From NCBI GenBank assembly GCA_013388755.1, contig JACAEQ010000039.1, positions 1 through 53,226 on the forward strand: 53,226 nucleotides of DNA. Reading direction: 5' to 3'. The number at the start of each line of letters is the position of its first letter. The first letter of the stretch is position 1. The position numbers and the translations under genes were made by a program. Positions 25,367-34,496 of this stretch are shown here, one piece after another. This DNA is from Chloroflexota bacterium. Lineage in GTDB: Bacteria; Chloroflexota; Chloroflexia; Chloroflexales; Roseiflexaceae. A model generated the notes under the pieces. That model did not search any database, had not been told where the DNA came from, and saw nothing but the letters and a program-made list of their open reading frames with translations.

Positions 25367-26518
25367 ATGACCAGAGGCACAATCCATCCGGCCGAATGGA
25401 GCGTCTTCGAAGACCTACGCACCGGCGTCACGATCAAGCAACTCACCGCGCATAAAGCCCACAGCCATCATCTCTATTTCACCAATCCCGGTTGGTACGA
25501 CGGCGGCAAAAAGCTCCTGTTCGGCTCCGAACGCGGCAATCGCGTCAATCTCTACAGCCTCGACCTTGAAAGCGGCGTAATCACCCAACTGACCGACCTC
25601 GATCAACCGCCGCCGCCGGCCGAAACCTCGTTCCTGTTCGCCAGCGTCAATCCCACCCGGCCCGAGGTCTACTTCTGGCACGGTCGCGACCTGGTCGCGC
25701 TGGATCTGCATTCGCTGGAAGAACGGCGCATCTACCGCGCGCCGGACGAGTTTCTTACCAATATGACCAATGTGACGGCTGACGGCAAATATCTCTGTAC
25801 CGGGCTCTACGAAGACCTGTCACGGCGCTTCAAAATCGACCTGCTGCATGGGTATGTTGGCTTCCAGGAGTATTGGGAGGCCATGCCGCGCTCGCAGGTG
25901 CTAAAGATCGGCGTTGATACTGGCAAAGCCGATGTGGTGTTTGAAGAAAACTACTGGATCGGCCATGTCAACACCTCGCCCAGACTGCCGCATATTCTGA
26001 CCTATTGCCATGAAGGACCGTGGCAGAAGGTTGACAATCGCATCTGGGGGCTGGATATCAATACCGGCAAGAACTGGATGATTCGCCCCGGCCCGGAAGG
26101 CGAACGTGTCGGCCACGAATACTGGTTCGCCGATGGCGAGCAGATCGGCTATCACGGCCGCAGTGTCGAGAATGTGCCGTTCTACGGCAGCATTCGCTAC
26201 GACAATACGGGCAAAGTTGAGGCGCCGTTCCCAGCCGACTCGACCCACTTCCATAGCAATGACTTGAGCCTGATCGTTGGCGATGGTTCGCGCAATAACC
26301 CCTGGCTATTGCTCTGGCGCTTCCGCGACGGCGCATTCGAAGGGCCGCACGCGGTCGCCTACCACCGTGGTTCGTTCCAGGTACAGATCACCCACGTCCA
26401 TCCGCGCTTCAGCCCGGATGGCAAGCAGATCCTGTATGTCAGCGATCATAGCGGGTATGGGAACCTGTATCTGGTGGACACGCCCGATTTCGATAGTTTG
26501 AACCCGATCGAGATTTAG
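25367..26518 (+). CDS. oligogalacturonate lyase-like (PL22) beta-propeller protein, copy 2
   Basis: 383 residues, close to the usual length of PL22 oligogalacturonide lyases. It shares TGVTIKQLT, LDLESGVITQLTD and the end motif HVHPRFSPDGKQILYVSDH with copy 1 at 10452. His residues in HSHHLYFTN, HEGPWQKVDN and HVHPRF are candidates for the metal site. TTGGAGGAG is a strong ribosome binding site. The stop codon TAG lies at the left edge of MITE copy B. Confidence 0.8.
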   Translation: MTRGTIHPAEWSVFEDLRTGVTIKQLTAHKAHSHHLYFTNPGWYDGGKKLLFGSERGNRVNLYSLDLESGVITQLTDLDQPPPPAETSFLFASVNPTRPEVYFWHGRDLVALDLHSLEERRIYRAPDEFLTNMTNVTADGKYLCTGLYEDLSRRFKIDLLHGYVGFQEYWEAMPRSQVLKIGVDTGKADVVFEENYWIGHVNTSPRLPHILTYCHEGPWQKVDNRIWGLDINTGKNWMIRPGPEGERVGHEYWFADGEQIGYHGRSVENVPFYGSIRYDNTGKVEAPFPADSTHFHSNDLSLIVGDGSRNNPWLLLWRFRDGAFEGPHAVAYHRGSFQVQITHVHPRFSPDGKQILYVSDHSGYGNLYLVDTPDFDSLNPIEI

Positions 26519-26675
26519 TGCCTCTCCGAAAACCGCTCCGCCCCGTGTCAGTGCGCGCAGCACGAGCGGCCGCCTGCAGCGCGCGCAGCGCGGCTGACGC
26601 CAGCTCCGCTCGTGCCGATCGAGTACGTCGCATCGCGCGCATTGCCATCCAGCCATCCGTTATTCAGAGAGGCAC
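26518..26675. mobile_element. MITE-like element, copy B
   Basis: The left end reads GTGCCTCTCCGAAAACCG. The right end, read on the other strand, is GTGCCTCTCTGAATAACGG. The flanks are TTA and TGA. The interior is diverged from the other copies but keeps the CGCCTGCAGCG core. The first G completes the TAG stop of the upstream gene. No transposase. Confidence 0.65.
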
Positions 26676-26706
26676 TGAGCATCATAGGCGAATGCCAGGA
26701 GCAAAA

Positions 26707-28368
26707 ATGAACCTTCATGCCTACCTTGATGACTGCGCCGCCCGCTACAATCCAACCATGCGCATGCTGGGCGTCACCTGGAATGGGCCAGGGTACCACA
26801 CCCGTGTGCCAAACGGCACATGGGCGCATCCAACCCGCCAGTCGCTCGATTATGCGCTGGCACTGCTCCAATCCGGCGCGCCCGATCAAACCGCGCGCGC
26901 CGCCGATATCATTGACGCCGTGCTGGCGCTGCAAGATGTCGATCCAACCAATCGCACCTATGGCATCTGGCCCTGGCTTGGCGAAGAGCCACTCAGCGAA
27001 ATGGCCCCGCCGGATTGGAACTGGGCCGATTTCTGCGGCGCGCGCCTGGCACAGATGCTTGCCGATCATAGCGCGCTGCTGCCCGTTGACCTGACGCACG
27101 CGATGCGTGTGGCGTTAGGTCATGCCGCCTGGTCGATCTTCCGCCGTAATGTCGGCCCCGGGTATACCAATATCGCGATCATGGGTGCGGGCGTCGCGCT
27201 GGCGGCGGGCGAGTTGCTCGACGAGCCGCGCCTGGTGGAGTACGGCCGCGCCCGCCTGCGCCGCTTCATTGAACATACCGCCTATCATGGCGGCCTGAAT
27301 GAATACAACAGCCCGACCTATACCATCGTCGCGCTGCATGAATGTGAACGGATCCTGCACCTGGTGCGCGATCCGCAGGCCCGCGCCGATACCGAGGCCA
27401 TCCGGCGCATCGCCTGGGAAACCATCGCCGAACATTTCCACCCGCCAACCCGGCAATGGGCCGGCCCACACAGCCGGGTCTATGGCGACCGCCTCGACGC
27501 CGGTACGGCGGCATACCTGGAAGTACAGACCGGCGTGGTGATTGTGCCCCACCCCAGCGCCGCGCCCGAGAGCCGCACCGGCCCGACCCATGTTCCAGCG
27601 CTGCCATGCCCGCCGGATCTGGTCGAACGATTCCGCCAGATGCCGGCATCGCCGCTTGAGATCCGGCAACGTTTCATCCGCCGCACCGAAGGCGAAGCCT
27701 CGCTCGAAGGCATCACCTGGATGGATGATCTTGCCTGCCTGGGCTCGGTCAACCAGGAAAGCCTGTGGACCCAGCGTCGCCCGCTGGTGGCCTACTGGCG
27801 CACCGCTGACGACCCGGCGGTGGTATTGCGGGCGCGTTTCTTACGTGATGGAAAGGACTTCGCGACGGCGGCGATTCAGAGCGTGCAGCAAGGAGCGCGT
27901 GTGCTGAGCGCGATCGGCCTCTATACCGATCGCGGCGACTACCATCTCCATCTCGACCGGCCAGCCAGTGGGCGATTTCCGCCTGCCGAACTGCGGCTAC
28001 GCGTTGAACTGCGTGGCATCGGCGTTCAGGGGCGGCAACTCGCGCCGGATCGCTATGAACTCGCGGCTGGCGAACGGCGCGCAGCGTTGCACACGCCGCC
28101 AGGACAGTTCGGCGCCAACCCGGTGCACTGGGAACTGACCGAACTGCCGGATGGCATCGCCGTCGATGCCATCTGTGCCGAAGCCGATGATGGCGTCTTC
28201 GACCCGGCGACAACCAGCGTGCGCCTGGCATTTGGGCTGGAAATCCTGGCACCCGACGAGTCGCCGGCGCCAGCGCCGCGCCTGAATGATGGCGCGACAG
28301 CAGCCGAGATCGAGTGGGCTGGCCTGCGGCTCACGCTACCGGCGCAGGCCGTGCCATACCCCTGGTAA
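26707..28368 (+). CDS. toroid-like protein with EYNSPTY and AGPHSR motifs, paralogue 2
   Basis: A 553-residue protein homologous to 20540-22741, shorter in its beta-rich half. The shared motifs are YTNIA (153-157), EYNSPTY (199-205) and AGPHSRVY (252-259); further conserved points are HPTRQSLDYALAL and MRVALGHAAWSIF. No signal peptide. I chose ATG 26707, preceded by CAGGAG; the open frame upstream to 26518 is only the MITE. It is the last gene of the long + strand locus. Function unknown; carbohydrate processing is inferred from neighbours and predicted fold. Confidence 0.65.
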   Translation: MNLHAYLDDCAARYNPTMRMLGVTWNGPGYHTRVPNGTWAHPTRQSLDYALALLQSGAPDQTARAADIIDAVLALQDVDPTNRTYGIWPWLGEEPLSEMAPPDWNWADFCGARLAQMLADHSALLPVDLTHAMRVALGHAAWSIFRRNVGPGYTNIAIMGAGVALAAGELLDEPRLVEYGRARLRRFIEHTAYHGGLNEYNSPTYTIVALHECERILHLVRDPQARADTEAIRRIAWETIAEHFHPPTRQWAGPHSRVYGDRLDAGTAAYLEVQTGVVIVPHPSAAPESRTGPTHVPALPCPPDLVERFRQMPASPLEIRQRFIRRTEGEASLEGITWMDDLACLGSVNQESLWTQRRPLVAYWRTADDPAVVLRARFLRDGKDFATAAIQSVQQGARVLSAIGLYTDRGDYHLHLDRPASGRFPPAELRLRVELRGIGVQGRQLAPDRYELAAGERRAALHTPPGQFGANPVHWELTELPDGIAVDAICAEADDGVFDPATTSVRLAFGLEILAPDESPAPAPRLNDGATAAEIEWAGLRLTLPAQAVPYPW

Positions 28369-28378
28369 TCATACCGTG

Positions 28379-28404
28379 CCACCGGGGCATGATACCCCGG
28401 GTGG
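28379..28404 (+). terminator. possible terminator of the glycan locus
   Basis: CCACCGGGG (28379-28387) can pair with CCCCGGGTGG (28395-28404) with one bulged base. A T-rich stretch (TTATTATTTCTTTACTTT) starts only about 12 bases later, so this is an imperfect intrinsic terminator at best. It lies 11 bases after the stop of the last locus gene. Confidence 0.3.
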
Positions 28405-28503
28405 ATGCGCCGCTGGTTATTATTTCTTTACTTTGCCCCCCTTGTTCCACAACCGTGAACGCCGTATGCTTTGTCATGCCATAACATTTTGCCACAAAAG
28501 TCT

Positions 28504-29205
28504 ATGGATGACCATAACACTTCCACAATGAGCGAGAGTGAGCAGATGTACCTGCTAACACTCGCAATGCTGGCCGAGGATGGCATGGTGCCCCCTATTC
28601 CACTTGCCGCGCTGGCGCATGCGCGCGCCATTCAACCGGTCTCGGTCAACCAGATGGTGCGCAAACTGGCCGATGCCGGCCTCGTCAGTTACCTTCCGTA
28701 TAAAGGGGTTGAGCTGACCCGTGATGGCAAGATGATTGCGACACGCGTGCTGCGCTATCGTCGCCTGTGGGAGGTCTTCCTGGTCGAGAAGCTCGGCATG
28801 CTTCCCGCCGAAGCCGATACACTCGCCTGTCGCCTGGAGCACCTGACATCCGATGATGTTGCTGACCGGCTGGCGCAGTTCCTTGGCGATCCCCAGGTAA
28901 GCCCCCAGGGCAAGCCGATCCCGCGCCATGAAGACGCGCCAGACGCTGCCGCATGGATCACCTTGAGCGACGCGCCATTTGGCCGCGCGTTGCAGGTCAT
29001 GCGGGTTGACACCGACCCGCCGGCACAGGCGTTTCTGGCGGCGGCAGGCATACGCCCTGGCGGTATGGCGCGCGTGCAGGCAACTGGCGTTGACGGCGAA
29101 TTGCTTCTCGATGTCGCTGGCCGCAGGGTGCGCCTCGCACCGGAACTTGCCGTTCAGGTGCTGGTCCTGCCTGAAACGGTTCCTGATCATTCTGTCTCAT
29201 CATGA
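28504..29205 (+). CDS. DtxR/MntR-family metal-dependent regulator
   Basis: A 233-residue transcriptional regulator. The N-terminal winged helix has SEQMYLLTLAML and VSVNQMVRKLADAGLV, typical for this family, followed by a dimerisation domain with metal-site residues (CRLEHLTSD) and a C-terminal FeoA/SH3-like domain (ALQVMRVDTD, LAAAGIRPGG). It probably senses Fe2+ or Mn2+ and controls the feo genes that follow. ATG 28504 and ATG 28528 are both possible; neither has a good binding site. ATGCCATAACAT lies in the upstream region and is echoed upstream of the tgt homologue. Confidence 0.87.
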   Translation: MDDHNTSTMSESEQMYLLTLAMLAEDGMVPPIPLAALAHARAIQPVSVNQMVRKLADAGLVSYLPYKGVELTRDGKMIATRVLRYRRLWEVFLVEKLGMLPAEADTLACRLEHLTSDDVADRLAQFLGDPQVSPQGKPIPRHEDAPDAAAWITLSDAPFGRALQVMRVDTDPPAQAFLAAAGIRPGGMARVQATGVDGELLLDVAGRRVRLAPELAVQVLVLPETVPDHSVSS

Positions 29206-29222
29206 AAAGGAGTACCATACCC

Positions 29223-29465
29223 ATGCGCTGCACCCAGGTCCCACTCAGCGATATCGCCGTCGGGCAGTCGGCGGTCATTGTCACACTTGGAATCACCGGC
29301 CCGTTGCGGCGTCGCCTGTTTGCGCTCGGTATGTTGACCGGTGAGACCATCACGGTCAGGCGCGTGGCTCCGCTGGGCGATCCGCTCGAACTGGAAGTGA
29401 AGGGATATCGCCTGTCATTACGCAAGGCTGAAGCCGGCCGGATTCTGGTCGCGCCACGCGCCTGA
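29223..29465 (+). CDS. feoA: ferrous iron transport protein A
   Basis: An 80-residue SH3-like cytoplasmic protein ([20 protein letters not shown] ... [18 protein letters not shown]) with family-typical length. It is thought to modulate FeoB. ATG 29223 is served by AAAAGGAG at 29205-29212. An in-frame ATG at 29202 overlaps the regulator's stop codon and would make 87 residues. It is one base from the feoB open frame. Confidence 0.9.
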   Translation: MRCTQVPLSDIAVGQSAVIVTLGITGPLRRRLFALGMLTGETITVRRVAPLGDPLELEVKGYRLSLRKAEAGRILVAPRA

Positions 29466-29478
29466 AATGGAGCGATCG

Positions 29479-31656
29479 ATGCCAACCCTGCGTGTCGCTC
29501 TGGCCGGCAACCCGAATGTCGGCAAGAGTACATTGTTCAACGCCCTGACCGGCGCACGGCAGCACGTCGGTAACTGGCCGGGCAAAACGGTGATGCAGGC
29601 CAGCGGGACGTTTCAGGTCGATGGCCTGACGGTCGAGGTGATTGACCTTCCCGGCGCTTATAGTCTCTCGTCGTTTTCACCAGAAGAGGCCGTTGCACGC
29701 GATTACATTGTCTGTGAGCAGCCGGACCTGGTGGTCGATGTCGTTGATGCAGCCAACCTGGAACGTAACCTGTACCTGACGACCCAGATTCGCGAAACCG
29801 GTGCGCCACTGTTGCTGGCACTGACGATGACCGACCTGGCGACTCAGCGCGGGTTGTGTGTTGATTGTCACGCACTGTCGGATGCGTTAGGCGGCGTGCC
29901 GGTGGTGCCGGCGACGGCACAGCAGAATGGTGGGCTCGCAGCTTTGCGTACCGCCTTTCAACGCTGGGCGACAGGTGAAACACGCGCAGAGGCGCCGCCA
30001 CCTTTTGATCCGCCCATCGAAGATGCGATCACAACGCTGGCTGCCGCCATTGCGGCGCAGCCGGATCTTGCCCGGCGTTATCCACCACGCTGGCTGGCGA
30101 TCCAGTTGCTGGAGGGCGACGAAGAACTCCTCGGTCTCCTGGCGGCTGCCGACCACGCGCCGATTGCGGCGGCCCTGGCCGCAAGTCGTGATCGCCTGCG
30201 CCAGACCTACGGTGACGATATTGACCTGGCAATCGCCGAGGCGCGCTATCGCCAGGCGCGCGCAGCCGTGGCGCGCGCCGTCCGGCAGCCGGCGACGCCG
30301 GTGGTCACCTTCTCCGAGCGAGTCGATCGCGTCGTGACACATCGCATCCTTGGCATTCCGATCTTCCTGGCGCTGATGTACCTGGTCTTCAACCTGGTGC
30401 AGAATGTGTCTGCACCATACCTCGACTGGATCGACGGTCTCTTCAGCGGGCCACTGACGCGCCGGGCAGTTGCACTGCTGGCGCTGCTTCATGCGCCCGC
30501 GTGGATCACGGCGCTGACGGTAGATGGTATCATCGCCGGCGTAGGCAGCGTGCTGGTGTTCGTGCCCGGTCTCCTGGTGCTCTATCTCGCCCTTGCACTC
30601 CTGGAGGACAGTGGCTACCTGGCGCGCGCTGCGTTCGTCATGGATCGCGCTCTGGGGGCGCTCGGTTTGCATGGCAAGTCGTTCATTCCACTCATTCTCG
30701 GCTTCGGCTGCAACGTCCCGGCAGTGTATGCCACACGCACCATCGAGAACCGGTCTGCACGGGTTCTGACCGGCATGCTGATCCCATTTATGTCATGTTC
30801 GGCGCGCCTGCCGGTCTATGTTGTCTTCGGTATGGCACTCTTCCCGCAAAACGCCGATCTGGTCATCTGGGCAATGTACCTGGTTGGTATCGTCGTAGCC
30901 GCGGCGGCCGGACTGGTTCTGTCGCGCACGGTGTTTGCCGGGGCGGGGCGCGGCGCGTTTGTGCTGGAACTACCGCCCTATCGCCTGCCGTCATTGCCGA
31001 CGGTCTGGTGGCAAGCCTGGCAGCATACCGCCGGCTTCATCCGCAAGGCCGGTACGATCATCCTGGCGGTTTCTGTGGCACTCTGGCTCCTGCTGAACCT
31101 GCCGTGGGGCGTCAGCGATCCGCGCGACAGCGCCTTTGGCCAGGCCAGCAGTACATTGGCGCCGCTCTTTGCACCTGCCGGGTTCGGCACATGGCAGGCA
31201 GCCGGCGCACTGGTGACCGGAGTCATGGCCAAAGAAGTCGTGGTCTCCACCCTGGCGCAGATCTATGCCGGTCAGGCAGACGAGCCCGAATCGGCCGATA
31301 CGACCACAGTTGGAGACGATCTGGCCGGTGTGGCCGGCGGATTTGGCCTGGCAACGGTCGAGGCCAGCAAACGCCTGCTCGACGCGCTCACGCCGGGGGT
31401 GACGCTGTTCCCCGAGGAGGGCGAGCCGGAGGAGACGGTGTTGAGCCAGGCATTGCGCACGGCATTCACACCGCTGGCAGGAATAGCGTTCTTGCTCTTT
31501 GTGTTGTTGTATGTTCCGTGTGTTGCCACCATCGGCGCCCAGGCGCAGGAGTTCGGCTGGCGCTGGGCATCGTTGTCGCTGGTGATGACACTGGTGCTAC
31601 CATGGACGGTCGCCACACTGGTCTACCAGGCAGGTCGCCTGCTGGGGGCGGGATGA
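29479..31656 (+). CDS. feoB: ferrous iron transporter FeoB
   Basis: A 725-residue inner-membrane Fe2+ transporter with an N-terminal G domain. G1 is GNPNVGKST from residue 10, G3 is DLPGAYSL, and TMTD stands in place of the usual NKxD for G4. The membrane part contains the two Gate regions, including GFGCNVPAV and [12 protein letters not shown] 29479 has GGAG six bases upstream; ATG 29467, coupled to the feoA stop, would add four residues. The stop overlaps the start of the FeoC-like gene as ATGA. Confidence 0.95.
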   Translation: MPTLRVALAGNPNVGKSTLFNALTGARQHVGNWPGKTVMQASGTFQVDGLTVEVIDLPGAYSLSSFSPEEAVARDYIVCEQPDLVVDVVDAANLERNLYLTTQIRETGAPLLLALTMTDLATQRGLCVDCHALSDALGGVPVVPATAQQNGGLAALRTAFQRWATGETRAEAPPPFDPPIEDAITTLAAAIAAQPDLARRYPPRWLAIQLLEGDEELLGLLAAADHAPIAAALAASRDRLRQTYGDDIDLAIAEARYRQARAAVARAVRQPATPVVTFSERVDRVVTHRILGIPIFLALMYLVFNLVQNVSAPYLDWIDGLFSGPLTRRAVALLALLHAPAWITALTVDGIIAGVGSVLVFVPGLLVLYLALALLEDSGYLARAAFVMDRALGALGLHGKSFIPLILGFGCNVPAVYATRTIENRSARVLTGMLIPFMSCSARLPVYVVFGMALFPQNADLVIWAMYLVGIVVAAAAGLVLSRTVFAGAGRGAFVLELPPYRLPSLPTVWWQAWQHTAGFIRKAGTIILAVSVALWLLLNLPWGVSDPRDSAFGQASSTLAPLFAPAGFGTWQAAGALVTGVMAKEVVVSTLAQIYAGQADEPESADTTTVGDDLAGVAGGFGLATVEASKRLLDALTPGVTLFPEEGEPEETVLSQALRTAFTPLAGIAFLLFVLLYVPCVATIGAQAQEFGWRWASLSLVMTLVLPWTVATLVYQAGRLLGAG

Positions 31657-31931
31657 TGTTACGCGCCATTTTGAACCTGTTTGCCGTCGCACCCGCGAAG
31701 ACACTGTCAGCGGCAGCAATCGCGGCGGAGCTCGATATCTCGCCGGCGCTGCTTGACCATATGCTCCGGACGCTGGTCCGCAGCGGGAGGCTGGTCGAGG
31801 TCGAGCTGTGCAGTGATTGCTCGGCGTGCGCGTTACGGCGGATCTGCGTCGGTGGGCTGGATATCGCCCGGCGCGGCTATCGCCTGGCTGCGGAGCGCAG
31901 CGCCAGCGCCGCCGCTGCGTACACGCAATAA
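31653..31931 (+). CDS. feoC: FeoC-like winged-helix protein with Cys cluster
   Basis: A 92-residue protein: a short winged helix ([21 protein letters not shown]) followed by four cysteines, C53-x2-C56-x2-C59-x5-C65 ([13 protein letters not shown]), the FeoC pattern able to bind an Fe-S cluster. FeoC proteins bind FeoB and may sense oxygen or iron. The ATG overlaps the feoB TGA, so translation is coupled. A long open frame in this register reaches back to 30501 inside feoB, but only the part from 31653 is coding. Confidence 0.85.
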   Translation: MMLRAILNLFAVAPAKTLSAAAIAAELDISPALLDHMLRTLVRSGRLVEVELCSDCSACALRRICVGGLDIARRGYRLAAERSASAAAAYTQ

Positions 31932-31989
31932 CACGCGTGATGCGGTCGCTATCGTTCGCGGTGCCCGCCCGACCGGAGCGCAGGGTTAT

Positions 31990-32010
31990 TGCATTGTGCC
32001 ATAACAATCG
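31990..32010. promoter_or_regulatory. palindrome ATTGT-N6-ACAAT, possible metal-regulator site
   Basis: ATTGTGCCATAACAAT has perfect five-base arms. The core GCCATAACA also occurs just upstream of the DtxR-type gene (near 28480). A shared operator is possible; two occurrences are thin evidence. Confidence 0.3.
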
Positions 32011-32070
32011 CAGAATCCGCACCGCCACGTGCCTCCCGGCAGTGATGCGTGGCGTGGTATACTGCCGCAC

Positions 32071-33177
32071 ATGCCCGATCACACCGATTCCCTGCCGACA
32101 CGCCATGGCGACCTGCCGCTGCCGACCTTTCTCCCTGATGCCACCTTCGGCACGGTGCGCGCCGCCGATACCGGTGATGTTCGCACCGCCGGCATACGCG
32201 CTCTGGTGATGAATACCTTCCACCTGATGCAGAAACCGGGGTCATCCACCGTGCAGGCGCTTGGTGGCCTGCATACCATGTCGGGGTGGGATGGGCCGAT
32301 CGTGACCGACTCCGGCGGCTTTCAGGCATATTCGTTGATCCGGCAGAACGCCAGGCACGGGCGAATCAGTGACCAGGGGATTGTGTTTCAGCCGGAGGGA
32401 GCCGGGCGAAAATATCAACTGACGCCGGAGAAGTGCATTCAGCTACAGCTCGGCTATGGCGCCGACGTGGTCGTCTGCCTTGACGACTGCACCCATGTTG
32501 ACGATGCGCTCGACGAACAACGCGCCTCGGTACGGCGCACGGTGCGCTGGGCGGTGCGCTGCAAACAAGCGTTCGAGCGCCAGCTTGACGAGCGCCGCTT
32601 GAGTGGTGCTCGCCCGCTCCTGTTTGCCGTGGTGCAGGGCGGCGGCAGTGCCGAGTTGCGCCGCGAATGCGCCGAGGCCTTACTGGAGATCGGCTTCGAC
32701 GGGTATGGCTACGGCGGCTGGCCACTCGACGCTGCCGGCAACCTGCTGGCCGATTTGCTGGCGCTGACCCGCGAGCTGATCCCGCGCCGCTATCCGATAC
32801 ATGCCCTCGGCGTCGGGCACCCGGAGAGTATCGTGACCTGCACCCGCCTTGGCTATCAATTGTTCGACAGTGCCCTGCCGACACGCGACGCGCGCAATGG
32901 GCGGCTCTACGCCTTCACATCCGACCCGCGCGCTGCCGGGTTTTGCCTCACTGGTCGCTGGTTCCACTATGTGTACGTGGAGGATCGGAAACACATCAAG
33001 GCTGACCGGCCGGTATCGCCCGGATGCGACTGCTATACCTGCACACGTTACACCCTCGGCTACCTGCACCATCTGCAGGCGATCGGTGAAACGCTCTTCT
33101 ACCGCCTCGCCACGATCCATAATCTGCGCTTCATGGCGACGCTGATGGCGAAACTCGCCGGCGACGACGCAACCTGA
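32071..33177 (+). CDS. divergent queuine/tRNA-guanine transglycosylase homologue
   Basis: A 368-residue TIM-barrel protein of the TGT family, which swaps guanine 34 of certain tRNAs for a queuosine precursor. The base-binding TDSGGFQ has D80, the nucleophile position is FDSALPTRDARNG with D266, and zinc ligands are C319, C321, C324 and H350. Differences from classical Tgt include VVQGGGS for VQGGxY, GYGGWP for the usual GGLxVG, and a shortened N-terminus. ATG 32071 directly follows a TATACT (32058-32063), so the mRNA leader would be extremely short. Classical Tgt is possible, but a relative with another base substrate should be considered. Confidence 0.8.
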   Translation: MPDHTDSLPTRHGDLPLPTFLPDATFGTVRAADTGDVRTAGIRALVMNTFHLMQKPGSSTVQALGGLHTMSGWDGPIVTDSGGFQAYSLIRQNARHGRISDQGIVFQPEGAGRKYQLTPEKCIQLQLGYGADVVVCLDDCTHVDDALDEQRASVRRTVRWAVRCKQAFERQLDERRLSGARPLLFAVVQGGGSAELRRECAEALLEIGFDGYGYGGWPLDAAGNLLADLLALTRELIPRRYPIHALGVGHPESIVTCTRLGYQLFDSALPTRDARNGRLYAFTSDPRAAGFCLTGRWFHYVYVEDRKHIKADRPVSPGCDCYTCTRYTLGYLHHLQAIGETLFYRLATIHNLRFMATLMAKLAGDDAT

Positions 33178-33267
33178 TGTGGCTCGCGCCGGGCGGCCCT
33201 CAAGCAGACCGGTGCTGATGCTCCAACCCGAGATTGCGTGATCGTCGCGCGGTATAGCAACGCCCGA

Positions 33268-34365
33268 TCACCGTGAGGCTCCACCTTGCAGATACTCGGC
33301 CAGCAACCCGTGGAAATGGTGAACACCGTTCTCACGCGCGACGGAGAAGCGCCCGACGTGGTACGAGCGTGATTTGAGACGCTTCTGCACCGATTCGCAG
33401 ATCTCAATATCTTCTTTCTGTACCAGATCGCTGAACTTGAATGAACGGTGGAACTCTTCCGCGACTTCGGGGCGATCGACATCAAGGACGAACCACTCGA
33501 AGATCGTCAGCGTTCGCTCGTGACCGAGCGGCAGAATGATGTTGGTCTGCAGATTATCGGGGTAGATATTGAGCATCAGGTTGGGGAAGATCCAGTAGTA
33601 AAGCGCCTGTGCCGGCGCGCCTTCCTCAAGGTGCCGCCGGTAGAGCGAATCCGGGTTCTCGCGGATTGGCGCGTGCTGCTTGGAATAGTAGCGAAAGGTC
33701 TCAACACGGTACTGTTTATAATCAATTTCCTTGAACAGCCCCGGATGCGCCACTGGAATATGGTATCCCTCGAGATAGTTATCCACATACACTTTCCAGT
33801 TGCAGTTGATCTCATAATCCACACGCTTGTAGAACCCCATACGCTCAAGCGGCATGCTGGCCGTTTCCTGGGGAATTGCGCCCAGCACATCACCGAGCGG
33901 CGGCGCATGCATGTCGAGGTTGACGAACACAAACGGCCCCCAGGTATCAACCTGAACCGGGCGCAAGCCATAGTCTGCTCTGTCGAACTCCGCAACACCA
34001 TCAAACTCCGGCGTGGTGCGCAGCGTTCCGTCGAGGTTGTACGTCCAGGCGTGATACTGGCACTGCAACGTCTTGCGATTGCCGCATCCTTCGGCGACCG
34101 AGCCGGCGCGATGGCGGCAGACATTGAAGAAGGCATGCAGTGTGCCTGCGGAGTCACGCGTGACGACGATCGGCTCATCACCCACCGAGCAGGTGAAAAA
34201 GTCACCCGGGTTGCGTGCCTGCTCCAGGCGCCCGACCAGTTGCCATGTGCGACCAAAGATGCGTTCCTCCTCCAGTGCGAGCATGGCCGGGTCGGTGTAC
34301 CAGCGCGATGGGATCGTCGTCGCGCGCGCCAGGTCAGGCTGAAATGTGAAATCGTTCAGGTTCAT
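33268..34365 (-). CDS. Rieske-type ring-hydroxylating oxygenase alpha subunit
   Basis: A 365-residue oxygenase. The Rieske [2Fe-2S] ligands are C83-x-H85 (CRHRAG) and C102-x2-H105 (CQYHAW). The mononuclear Fe site is in the stretch around DNYLEGYHIPVAH (H202, H207). The overall pattern resembles small-substrate members such as choline or carnitine/betaine monooxygenases as much as aromatic dioxygenases. No reductase or ferredoxin is adjacent. ATG 34365 has GGAG six bases upstream; longer frames to 34422 run into the promoter. It has its own promoter (34393-34422). The complementary strand carries a long but spurious open frame. Confidence 0.87.
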   Translation of the reverse strand: MNLNDFTFQPDLARATTIPSRWYTDPAMLALEEERIFGRTWQLVGRLEQARNPGDFFTCSVGDEPIVVTRDSAGTLHAFFNVCRHRAGSVAEGCGNRKTLQCQYHAWTYNLDGTLRTTPEFDGVAEFDRADYGLRPVQVDTWGPFVFVNLDMHAPPLGDVLGAIPQETASMPLERMGFYKRVDYEINCNWKVYVDNYLEGYHIPVAHPGLFKEIDYKQYRVETFRYYSKQHAPIRENPDSLYRRHLEEGAPAQALYYWIFPNLMLNIYPDNLQTNIILPLGHERTLTIFEWFVLDVDRPEVAEEFHRSFKFSDLVQKEDIEICESVQKRLKSRSYHVGRFSVARENGVHHFHGLLAEYLQGGASR

Positions 34366-34392
34366 ACAAAGCTCCATTTGCTGCCTGGGGCA

Positions 34393-34422
34393 AGTGTAGA
34401 GGATGACGGCAATAATTGTCAA
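34393..34422 (-). promoter_or_regulatory. promoter of the Rieske oxygenase gene
   Basis: On the minus strand, TTGACA (34422-34417), an 18-base spacer and TACACT (34398-34393). The start would be near 34386, about 20 bases before the ATG. Confidence 0.55.
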
Positions 34423-34461
34423 TGGCCGGGGCGATATCCGCCTTCCGCGTCACTCGTAACC

Positions 34462-34490
34462 TTGACGCCTGCACAGCGCCCTGCTATACT
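34462..34490 (+). promoter_or_regulatory. promoter of gltX and its leader RNA
   Basis: TTGACG (34462-34467), a 17-base spacer and TATACT (34485-34490). Transcription would start near 34497, leaving about 200 bases before the gltX ATG. Confidence 0.65.
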
Positions 34491-34496
34491 CTGCCG

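Noticed and set aside
30501-31652. Long open frame inside feoB in the register of feoC
   Set aside because: feoB is intact here and the alternative translation is Arg/Gly-rich shadow sequence; only the part from 31653 is a gene.
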